From Alectoria sarmentosa (taxonomy: Eukaryota; Ascomycota; Lecanoromycetes; Lecanorales; Parmeliaceae): DNA of 20,117 bases. Below are positions 10,249 through 17,853 of the stretch, one piece after another. A program made the position numbers and the translations under genes. The notes under the pieces are model-generated. The model was given only the letters and a program-made list of their open reading frames with translations, did no database searches and was not told the DNA's origin. The stretch lies in assembly GCA_009733775.1 (NCBI GenBank), contig WOGZ01000475.1, positions 1 to 20,117 on the forward strand. The letters run 5' to 3'. Numbering within the stretch: the first letter of the stretch is position 1; the number at the start of each line of letters is the position of its first letter.

Positions 10249-10806
10249 CTACTGTCCGGAAAGTCCCATCATAAACGACAGCTTTTCTTCAAAAATAGCC
10301 GTCATCGCGTGACTATGCTGCGCGATCTCATATTCAAATCGCATTGTCTTCAGCAGATCGTTATTGAGGAACACTTGTTGCTCTGCCCCTCGGACGTCAA
10401 CAGCTCCCTCGACGACCGCGGCGGAAGTGACGAATCCCTTGATTAACGCAAGTTGCCTGGCTTGCTGATCGGAATTCTCGCGCCTCAGTCGCCGAATTTC
10501 TTCTCTCAAGCACTGAATAGTCTCCTCAGACTGTTGGTGGACGGCGTCAATTCTCTGCTCCGGCTGCGATCTCTGTCGCGCGAAACTAATAGCTGCGGCC
10601 TCCTGCCGTTGACGCTTGCGAGTGAGTGGCTCATTCGCTGTAAATTCGAGAACAATACGTCGAGAGGCGAAGACTATGCCGAATGTGGGCGGCTTTCGAA
10701 GCTCGTCCTTTTTGAATAGGAGCTGTGTTGAGACGGAGTTGTTGTCGGACTGTGAGGCTTCTGGTCCTGCGAGGACCGCCGAAGGTCCAGACTGAGACTT
10801 TGCCAT
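10249..10806 (-). CDS. Unknown coiled-coil protein
   Basis: A 185-aa protein from the first ATG of the frame (10806); the frame is open further upstream, but only with a TTG before this ATG. The N-terminus is polar and probably disordered. A basic cluster RKRQRQ (about 63-68) could be a nuclear localisation signal. Residues about 85-122 look like a charged coiled coil (EETIQCLREEIRRLRREN), and the C-terminus is helical and Met/Phe-rich. I recognise no catalytic motif. It begins only 39 bp after the thioesterase stop, on the same strand and in the same frame, with one TGA between them. It could be a separate gene, the second cistron of a shared transcript, or a readthrough extension. The basic-plus-coiled-coil layout recalls small DNA-binding regulators, but no bZIP consensus is visible. 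Confidence 0.6.
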   Translation of the reverse strand: MAKSQSGPSAVLAGPEASQSDNNSVSTQLLFKKDELRKPPTFGIVFASRRIVLEFTANEPLTRKRQRQEAAAISFARQRSQPEQRIDAVHQQSEETIQCLREEIRRLRRENSDQQARQLALIKGFVTSAAVVEGAVDVRGAEQQVFLNNDLLKTMRFEYEIAQHSHAMTAIFEEKLSFMMGLSGQ

Positions 10807-10845
10807 CTTCGTGGATCTTGCTTGCTCATCCAAGGTATCACTGCA

Positions 10846-11334
10846 TCACAATTTAGGCTTCTTATTCACTCGCAGTTTTTCTAAACCCCTCCTGATTTCT
10901 TCGGACATTCCACTAGTAGCAGGCCTGTTGGTTTTCCTTTCAATAAAGACGTGGGTGTATTCCCCTACAGCCCTCACGTCTTCTTTCTCGTGCTCGAATA
11001 CACCGACTTCATACGTGACGCTTGATTTTCCCAATTTGTTGACACGCAAGCCCAGATGCACAATTGAGGGGAAAGCCACTGACGCGAAGAATTCGGCTGT
11101 TGAATGAATCACGACGCCTATCTGCGTGGAAGTCGGAGGATGAAGACCACAATGCTCAATCAGGTAGGAATTGATGATGGAGTCGAACAGAAAGGAATAA
11201 ACGCTGTTGTTCATATGGTCATACATGTCATTGTCGGACCATCGTGTTCTGTACTCGAGGTGGAAACCGTAATCATCTTGACATCGTTGTTTCAGCTGAG
11301 CAGAAGACATCGTAAACCTTTTCTCAGTTCTCAT
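10846..11334 (-). CDS. Hotdog-fold acyl-CoA thioesterase (4HBT-like)
   Basis: A 162-aa single-exon protein. Residues 29-43 (YRTRWSDNDMYDHMNN) match the entry motif of 4-hydroxybenzoyl-CoA-thioesterase-like hotdog proteins, where a conserved Asp before the H-x-N-N is catalytic; Asp36 is the likely equivalent. The long central helix (VYSFLFDSIINSYL) and strands IGVVIHSTAEF, HLGLRVNKLGKSSVTYEVGVF and RAVGEYTHVFIER complete one hotdog unit, and family members normally work as dimers or tetramers. It should hydrolyse an acyl- or aryl-CoA thioester; the substrate cannot be read from sequence. The start may instead be Met9 (ATG at 11310), which has the better context (A at -3) and gives MSSAQLKQ. 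I see no clear mitochondrial or PTS1 signal (C-terminus KKPKL). It is divergent from the pseudouridine synthase gene and directly followed by the coiled-coil ORF. Confidence 0.85.
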   Translation of the reverse strand: MRTEKRFTMSSAQLKQRCQDDYGFHLEYRTRWSDNDMYDHMNNSVYSFLFDSIINSYLIEHCGLHPPTSTQIGVVIHSTAEFFASVAFPSIVHLGLRVNKLGKSSVTYEVGVFEHEKEDVRAVGEYTHVFIERKTNRPATSGMSEEIRRGLEKLRVNKKPKL

Positions 11335-11584
11335 TCGCTGGGTCTTCTCCCTTGTCCTTAGATAGTATTAGAAACCTGGCGTTGGCAATCGGGGTGAGCT
11401 CATCTACTATACAACAGAAACTGCAGTGACCGAGGTTCAAGCGGTATAGCCGATTTTAGCCGCCCGCAAATCTAAGCTATTTTGCGATTTTCACAAGCAG
11501 ATCGTCACTCATGTAAAAGCTCTACTGGCTCCTTCGCCCCGTATCGCCGCTTATCTGGCGCTCAAGGGCCATCGGATACCCTCC
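11335..11584. promoter_or_regulatory. Divergent intergenic/promoter region
   Basis: About 250 bp separate the divergently read thioesterase and pseudouridine synthase genes, so both promoters must lie here (or overlap the upstream coding ends). No strong TATA box is visible. A minimal start-stop (ATGTAA at 11511-11516) precedes the synthase start on the plus strand and could act as a minimal upstream ORF if transcribed. The minus-strand ORF at 11522-11833 is a shadow of synthase exon 1. Confidence 0.45.
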
Positions 11585-13113
11585 ATGGCGCTGGCTGCCA
11601 TTGAGCCACTGGCAGATCGAAAACAAAGCCAACAGAAGGATACGCAAGCTTTCGTCACTCCACCAGACGTTGTCACGACCCCCTGCGATCCTTGGCCTCG
11701 ACCATATTATCTTGAAGATGGCCTTCGTAAGGTCCATCCGTATCACTACACGTACAACACGTACTGCAAGGAGAGATGGCGAGGAAGAGAGTTGCTTGAT
11801 ATCTTTGCTACCGAATTTCGAGATAGACCACAAGCTTACTATGTGGGAATTACTTGATATGCCCGTACGGACTTTTCGCTGACGGGTACCAGAAAGACGC
11901 TATAGAGCGAGGCAATGTGGTCGTGAATGGGATCCGAGTACCCACTGTTAAAGCCACGGTCAAGAACGGCGACATAATATCCCACACGTTACATCGACAC
12001 GAACCTCCTGTGACCGCTCAGCCCATTGGTATAGTTCATGAAGATGACAACATGATCGTCATCAACAAGCCTGCGGGAGTACCAGTCCATCCTGCCGGTC
12101 GCTACAACTTCAATTCTATCATCGAAATCATGCGCGCGGAGAGGAGTCATGCTTGGAACCCTTTGCCCTGCAACAGGCTCGACAGACTGACAAGTGGTGT
12201 AATGTTTATCGGTAAAAATGCTAGAGCCGCTGAAAAGCTGAGCGTGCAGATCCAAAGCAGGAGCGTGAAAAAAGAGTACCTGGCCAGGGTGGTTGGAGAC
12301 TTTCCTGATGGAGATATCATATGCGAGCAGCCAGTCATGCAAATCAGTCCAAAGCTTGGGCTCAATAGGGCCAGAGCAAGTGGTAAGGAAGCAAGAACGG
12401 TATTTAAGCGCTTGGCTTATTACCCATCATCACAAAAGTCCAAAGATGAAAAAGGGGAACAAGACGATAGTCGATCCGAGAAAGAGAAGATTCGAGACTC
12501 GAGAATGGAATGGAAAGGCAAAGAAGGTCATTCAATTGTGCGTTGTCGTCCTGTCACAGGTCGCACGCATCAGCTCCGGGTACACCTACAATTTCTTGGC
12601 CATCCTATTTCCAACGATCCTATCTATTGCAATCAACGAGTGTTTGGCCCGTCTCTTGCGGCTGGCGACGCTCTTTCAGACAATGACGAAGACATCATTT
12701 CCCGTCTCTCGAGGATGGGCAAATCAGAAGTTGCAGAGGCAATGGCGTATCATGATGAAATGATGGAGGAATACAACAAGAAGAAAGCAGAGAAGATGAC
12801 AGGTCATCTCTGCGAGATATGTGATACGCCGTTGTACAGTGATCCTGGTATACATGAGTTGGGGATATACTTGCATGCCAGGAGGTACGCGTGTGAAGAA
12901 GGCAAGTGGGAATACGAGACTCCGCTTCCGGACTGGGCTCTTCCCCCCTCAGGAATGGTTGGGCCGACAGAGGTGACCAAGGAAACGGACCCGTTGCATG
13001 TTGTACAAAGTCTAGAAATGCTAGAAGTCAGCAACGATGCCGGCAGAGAGGGGAAAGTGCTCGAGCAGTATGACGTGAGAACGGGCAAGCTACTTTGGAC
13101 ACATCCAGGCTGA
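11585..13113 (+). CDS. PUS9: tRNA pseudouridine synthase, RluA family (Pus8/Pus9/Rib2-type)
   Basis: Two exons, 11585-11842 and 11893-13113, give 492 aa. The intron (11843-11892, 50 nt, phase 0) has a GTGGGA donor, a GCTGAC branch-like site and a CAG acceptor; removing it joins FRDRPQAYY to KDAIERGNVVVNG without a break. Order of parts: an N-terminal YYLEDGLRKVHPYHYTY segment typical of the fungal Rib2/Pus9 group; an S4-like RNA-binding region (about 62-100, RWRGRELLDIF to NVVVNG); the catalytic domain from about 130 with NRLDRLTSG, whose Asp183 is the nucleophile; RPVTGRTHQLRVHL (about 304-317); and a Cys pair LCEICDTPLY (Cys393, Cys396) with a further Cys downstream that may bind zinc. Family members make pseudouridine 32 in cytosolic or mitochondrial tRNAs. 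No cytidine-deaminase motif is present, so a yeast-Rib2-like riboflavin role is unlikely; Pus8 versus Pus9 orthology is unresolved. Start context is mediocre (T at -3, G at +4). A Lys/Glu-rich insertion lies near residues 265-290. Confidence 0.9.
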
Positions 13114-13298
13114 TATGAGAAATGCGAATGTCATCATGCGAGTCTCCAAGATTTGGGAGGTTGAATGATAAAAACGCACTCATAATAATAGCGCGATGAC
13201 CTCTGGGGTCTACGGGTCTTAGTCGTCGTAGCGCGCTCCTTCATTTTGATGATTTGATCACGCTCGCTCTTGCTCTAGACCGCCAATCCTGCGGCAAA

Positions 13299-13319
13299 GT
13301 TCCGGCAGCGTTCCGGCAG
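13299..13319. repeat. Tandem GTTCCGGCAG repeat in the FluG promoter region
   Basis: Two exact copies of GTTCCGGCAG stand side by side (13299-13308 and 13310-13319, period 11), about 185-200 bp before the FluG-like ATG. An 11-bp period puts both copies on roughly the same face of the helix, as for a duplicated factor site. The sequence resembles the MITE core GTTGCCGGAA only loosely. Confidence 0.55.
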
Positions 13320-13355
13320 AACAACATTATGAGCCGGTCTACGACTGATTAAAAT

Positions 13356-13363
13356 TATAAAAA
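13356..13363 (+). promoter_or_regulatory. TATA-like box of the FluG-like gene
   Basis: TATAAAAA lies 140 bp upstream of the chosen ATG in otherwise G+C-balanced sequence, at a distance compatible with a short 5' leader of about 100 nt. Position and sequence are the only evidence. Confidence 0.4.
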
Positions 13364-13502
13364 GTGTCTCGTATTCACATATTGTCAAACGTGTTACACT
13401 GCCATCGTAGTCAGTTCCTTACTGCAATTGAAAGCTGTGTTTGCTTCCTGTGATTCTTCTTGTTCATCACTATCGTCGGTCGTTCACTCAGAAGCAGCAG
13501 CT

Positions 13503-16428
13503 ATGGATACTCTCATTGAGGCTGTCAACAACACTCCAATAATCGACCATCATGCGCATAATCTGCTGCTGGCTTCTGACATAGATGGCCATGATTTCAT
13601 GGCAGCTACCAGCGAGGCGACTGGGCCCGCTTTGAAGTATGCTTCTTCTACTCTTTCGCATCTTCGTGCAGTGAAACAGCTTTCCGAGATCCTCGGGTGT
13701 GAACCTACTTCGAAGGCGGTCGAGGGTGCACTCAAAGTAAAGCGGAAAGAGCCCGAAAATGCCTGGGCCCAAAAGTGCTTTCACGGAATCGAAATGGTAC
13801 TCATTGATGACGGCTTGGACCCATCAAGCGTCTATCCATACAACTGGCACGACCAGTTGACACGATCTAAATGCAAAAGAATTGTCAGAATTGAGAGGGT
13901 TGCAGAAAAGATTATTGCTGACCAGCTTGAACAATACCGTGGATTGGCTCATGGAAAAGTGGTCAAAGTCCAGGAGCAAATCATCAGTCGATTTACTGCT
14001 GCTATCGAGGAAGCTGTTTCTGACCCGGAGGTCGCTGGCTTCAAGTCTGTGATATGCTACAGAGTAGGTCTCAAGATACAAGCCTTCCACAGCGATGCGA
14101 GGGTCCTTACCCTTTCGATGGAGGACCTGGAAAGGCTCTCGCACCGTTTGAAGGACGAGCGATTGAGCCCCTACCTCGTTCATTTGACCGCAAACATAAT
14201 AGAGCGCAGTGGATCGAAGAAACCTCTTCAATTTCACACCGGAGTACGTACATAAATCCAGCTAAATACCACAAATTGGGTTTTAATCCATCACATTCTA
14301 GCTCGGAGACAATGAGTACGTGCGCATAAGACCGCACTTCGGGTAATGATTCCTCATTAACCAATCCGTAGCATCGATCTTGGATTGTCTAATCCCAGTC
14401 ATCTCCAATTATTCATCGAGACTTACCCGGAACTTCGCATTGTTCTTCTTCATGCTTCTTACCCGTTTACAAGAGAGGCAGGCTACCTTGCAAGTGTCTA
14501 TAAAAATTGCTGGCTTGATATTGGAGAAGTCTTCCCCATGGTCAGTCAGCACGGGCAAGAGAGGGTCATCGAACAGGCTCTGGAACTCTGTCCGTCCGAG
14601 AAATTGTTGTGGAGCACAGGTAATTCCCCTTACACTTTAAAATTTGATAAGTTGAGAAGCTCATGTCTGACCTGGTCTGCCATAAAGACGGTCACTGGTT
14701 TCCGGAAACGTATCTTTTGGCCGTCATACAGATCCGAGAAGGACTGCGAAAGGTCTTGGATATGTGCATCCAGCGAGGGTCTCTGACAACTAAAGAAGCA
14801 GTCAAGGTTGTCCGAGATACATTATTTATGACAGCAAACCAGCTGTACGATTTGAAACTCTCTCTTGTGCCGCTCAAGTCCAACGTTCTTGCGGATATGA
14901 GCCCGTCAACGGCCTCCTGGACCAACAATTTTGCCCAACTCCAACATTTCCTAGACCAAGAGCCATCCATTCAATACCTGCGGCTTCAATGGCTAGATTA
15001 CACCAATACTCTTCGCTTAAGAGTACTACCAATCAAGCAAGCACTCAGGATGTTCAGCGAGGGCCGATTTATTGGCATCGTCCAAGCGGTTTTCGGCCTT
15101 TTGCAACTGGACATTATGTGCTCTGGCTCAGCAACGGACGAATACAGAATGTACCCTCAGTTTGCCGGTACGTACACTTTGGGCCCATGAGGCCCCTCTG
15201 TAGTTTTGGATGACGAGTGCTGACTCCGACATAATCACCAGGTCTCCGCTTAGGGAGTCGCAAAGGGTACGCAACCGTCCAGTGCGAGTTCCAGGGAAAG
15301 AATGGGGAGGAGCTGCCAATCTGTCCTAGGACATCGCTTCGCAAACAGGCTGAGAGAGCTGGGAATCATGGTGTGGAAATATTAATTGGATTTGAAATAG
15401 AGGTAGTATTTATGAGCCAACAGATCAAGAATGGTGAATTCAAATATGGCGGCATCCCTATAGATGAGGGTCACGCCTGGTCTTCCGCACGAGCACTCCA
15501 CTCGGACGATCTCATGGACGTTATTGAAACCATATTTGAGAAGTTGGAGCATGCTGGCTTGACACTGGAGCAATTCCACCCTGAGAGCAGTCCTGGTCAG
15601 TTCGAGTTCATTTTGGGTCCACTATCTCCAGTCCTTGCCGTGGATGCACTGTTGGCCGCGAAGGAGATAATCCAATCCGTCGCTGCAAACGCTGCCATGC
15701 GTGCGACCTTGATTCCGAAGCCTGATCCCGAAGCCGTCGGCACAGGAGCGCACATTCATGTCTCTTTGACGCCTGCTCATTACTGGGAGATGTTCTATGC
15801 GGGTGTTTTGAAGCACCTGAGGGCCATTGCAGCTTTCACTTACTCAAATGACGCCAGCTACGAACGGGTTGCAGATGGTGTTTGGGCGGGCAGTACCTGG
15901 ATTACATGGTAAGATCGCACCCATTATCGACATTCTGCCCCATTCCTTCGACATATTCCTTATGCTTTGGGGCTTTTACACATTGCGCTGTGTTGTTGAT
16001 GAAGCTTTGCGGCGCTGAAATCCGAACTTAGGGGCACACAAAATCGTGAGACGCCATTGAGAAGGATTGAAGGCTCTCATTTCGAAATTAGATGTGTAGA
16101 TGGCTTGTCAAATCCATATCTAGTCATGGCCGCTGTTATTGGGGCGGGACTGCAAGGTATACTAGACAAAGAGCCCCTGGAGATGAAGGATTGCCCGAAG
16201 GACCCTTCCACGATAACAGCCAAAGAAAGAGAGGAGCTTGGAATCAGACAACAATTTCCAAAGAGCATAAGTGAAGCGCTGCGTTATCTAGAGACGGACC
16301 AGCAGCTTCGACAGATTCTTAGCAAGCCAGTGGTGGATACATATTTGATGGTGAAGCATGCAGAGAGCAAGATGCTGCAGAAGATGGAAGCGGAGAAGAG
16401 GAGAAATTGGCTGATCGAGAGATATTGA
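13503..16428 (+). CDS. fluG: FluG-like amidohydrolase / glutamine-synthetase fusion
   Basis: Six exons: 13503-14243, 14302-14315, 14372-14619, 14688-15167, 15242-15908 and 16032-16428, giving 848 aa, close to the roughly 865 aa of Aspergillus FluG. The N-terminal half is an amidohydrolase-2 (TIM-barrel) domain: IIDHHAHN (His17, His19), QFHTGLGDND (His245), LLHASYPFTREAGYLA (His279) and WSTDGHWFPE (Asp335) are the expected metal-site residues. From about 495 a type-I glutamine-synthetase domain follows: CEFQGKNGEELPICPR, IGFEIEVVFM, GQFEFILGPLSP, LIPKPD, GTGAHIHVS (about 661-669) and WGTQNRETPLRRIEGSHFE, ending EKRRNWLIERY. In A. nidulans FluG is a cytosolic protein needed for an extracellular sporulation signal; paralogues exist, so that role is inferred. 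Introns are 58, 56, 68, 74 and 123 nt; donors 1, 2 and 4 are all GTACGT. The 14-nt exon 2 supplies L-G-D-N-D. The ATG at 13503 is the first in frame and gives the family N-terminus MDTLIEAVNNTPIIDHHAH. Confidence 0.93.
14302..14315 (+). other. 14-nt microexon of the FluG-like gene
   Basis: It encodes Leu-Gly-Asp-Asn plus two bases of Asp, between an intron ending CTAG and one starting GTACGT. It restores the conserved HTG-LGDND-IDLG stretch of the amidohydrolase domain. Skipping it would shift the frame, since 14 is not a multiple of 3. Confidence 0.85.
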
Positions 16429-16800
16429 TGCTGGCTGTATACATGATGCGAGACGGGCTGCTTTGGCTCTTAGCAGGGCTAAAGGTCTATCCCAAATTCA
16501 AGATTTAGATCTTTGGATGATTAAGATACCTCAGAATCAAGTACTATCGGTGCTAGTACGTGACAATGTCAACCGTTTCAAGTGCGCGTAATGAATGATG
16601 GACGTTTCCATAACGTACTCAATTCTGGAGTACGGTGCAAATGTTGATTGTAAGCCGCCATTTGCCGTGAATGACGTCCCAAGCTCCGGGGATTGAGATT
16701 TGAAAATGACGTTACTTTCAAATATATTGTACTGTACTACTACTACAGTACTAAAGTGCTTTTCATCTTTCGATCACTCTACTTGTGCGCTATCATCATC
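16429..16800. other. 3' flank of the FluG-like gene and transition to the AT-rich block
   Basis: No ORF. Composition is normal up to about 16,700 and then falls steeply; an ATCATCATCATCG run (about 16793-16805) marks the edge. It presumably holds the FluG-like 3' untranslated region, though no strong AATAAA signal is visible. Confidence 0.5.
16729..16751. repeat. Hairpin with 8-bp arms (GTACTGTA / TACAGTAC)
   Basis: Perfect 8-bp inverted arms (16729-16736 and 16744-16751) flank a CTACTAC loop, about 300 bp after the FluG-like stop and 50 bp before the AT-rich block. It may be a transcript 3' structure or the end of a decayed element. Confidence 0.6.
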
Positions 16801-17604
16801 ATCGATTTCAACAGTCATTTATAATCATTATTAATAATCTTTATTAAATTGATTTTATTTATTATTATCTTATATCTCGTCTTATTTTTATAATTGTGAT
16901 ATATTATAAAAAAAGATAATAAATCAAAATAATCTCGAGTGTTAAAAGATAAAGAATTTTTTTTCATCAATAAACAATTTCTTCTTATTTAAAATACGTT
17001 TAAAATCATTTTTAAATATCTTATAAATGATTTTAATGTTTTTTTTCGAAAAGGCGTATTTCGAGTTATCGTCGAGATTATATTTCGTATAATGTTTACG
17101 ATAATAATTAAAACAATCGATTAATTAAATAATAAAGAGCTTTTGATAATAATGTAATATTTAAAATAATTTATTAAACGTATTGAAGACGACGTTATAA
17201 TTATAAAACACTCGATAATTAATATTATTATTATGAATATTTGTTTCGACTTTTTAAAAGTGTGAGCGAAAAGACTTTTTATCGCATCGCCATCACTTTT
17301 ATAAAGCATTATAATTTTTTATTTTTTTTAATCAATCTCGATATTAAAAAGCGAAGTTAAAATTATAAAACGTATTATTTACGTCATTAAGCAAACGCAG
17401 ATAAATAAATATATATAAAAAACGTAGTGTTATTATTAAATTCAATGATTAAATTGTGTGATAAAATTAATCTTTAAGAATCAAAAGAAAACCTCGAAAT
17501 ATATTAAATAAATATATGTTTATTAAGCACTTTTATTAGCGGGATAATTGTGAAATTAATTTAATTAAATCTAAATTTTATAGCTTTTATAAAAACTTAT
17601 AAAA

Positions 17605-17636
17605 GATAACGTTATGATAACGTTATGATAACGTAT
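17605..17636. repeat. Three tandem copies of an 11-bp unit
   Basis: GATAACGTTAT occurs twice exactly (17605-17615, 17616-17626), followed by a third partial copy (17627-17636). The unit contains the palindrome ATAACGTTAT. It is a minisatellite seed inside the RIP block; no function is implied. Confidence 0.65.
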
Positions 17637-17841
17637 ACTTTATATAAAACGTATACGATCATTCGATTTAATAATTGTTTTCTTTTTTAAACTTTAATTT
17701 TTAAGTGCTCATATTAAGAAAAAAATCTTATATAATGTTTATTAAAAAATCTTCAAATTTCATAAAAGAAATAAGAGAAAAGAGTTATTATAACGCTATC
17801 GTCTTTATAACGTAACATTATAATTCGTAATAAAATAGTTT

Positions 17842-17853
17842 CTCAGCGCTGAG
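17842..17853. repeat. 12-bp GC-containing palindrome CTCAGCGCTGAG
   Basis: A perfect palindrome with 8 of 12 bases G or C, standing out in the AT-rich block. It retains CpA and TpG steps that RIP would normally remove. Confidence 0.5.

Larger units (their letters stand above)
13114..13502. other. Intergenic region upstream of the FluG-like gene
   Basis: It holds the 3' end of the synthase transcript and the promoter of the FluG-like gene. Visible elements are a short tandem repeat near 13300 and a TATA-like box near 13356. The reading frame of FluG exon 1 is open back to a TTG at 13428, but no in-frame ATG occurs before 13503. Confidence 0.5.

Noticed and set aside
10807..10833. Nine-residue N-terminal extension of the coiled-coil protein
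   Set aside because: It depends on a TTG start; the first ATG is at 10806. It would be translated only by readthrough of the thioesterase stop.
12293..12763. 156-codon plus-strand ORF within the pseudouridine synthase
   Set aside because: Out-of-frame shadow of exon 2, which carries the catalytic motifs.
13428..13502. N-terminal extension of the FluG-like protein
   Set aside because: The frame is open but begins with TTG; the first ATG at 13503 gives the family N-terminus.
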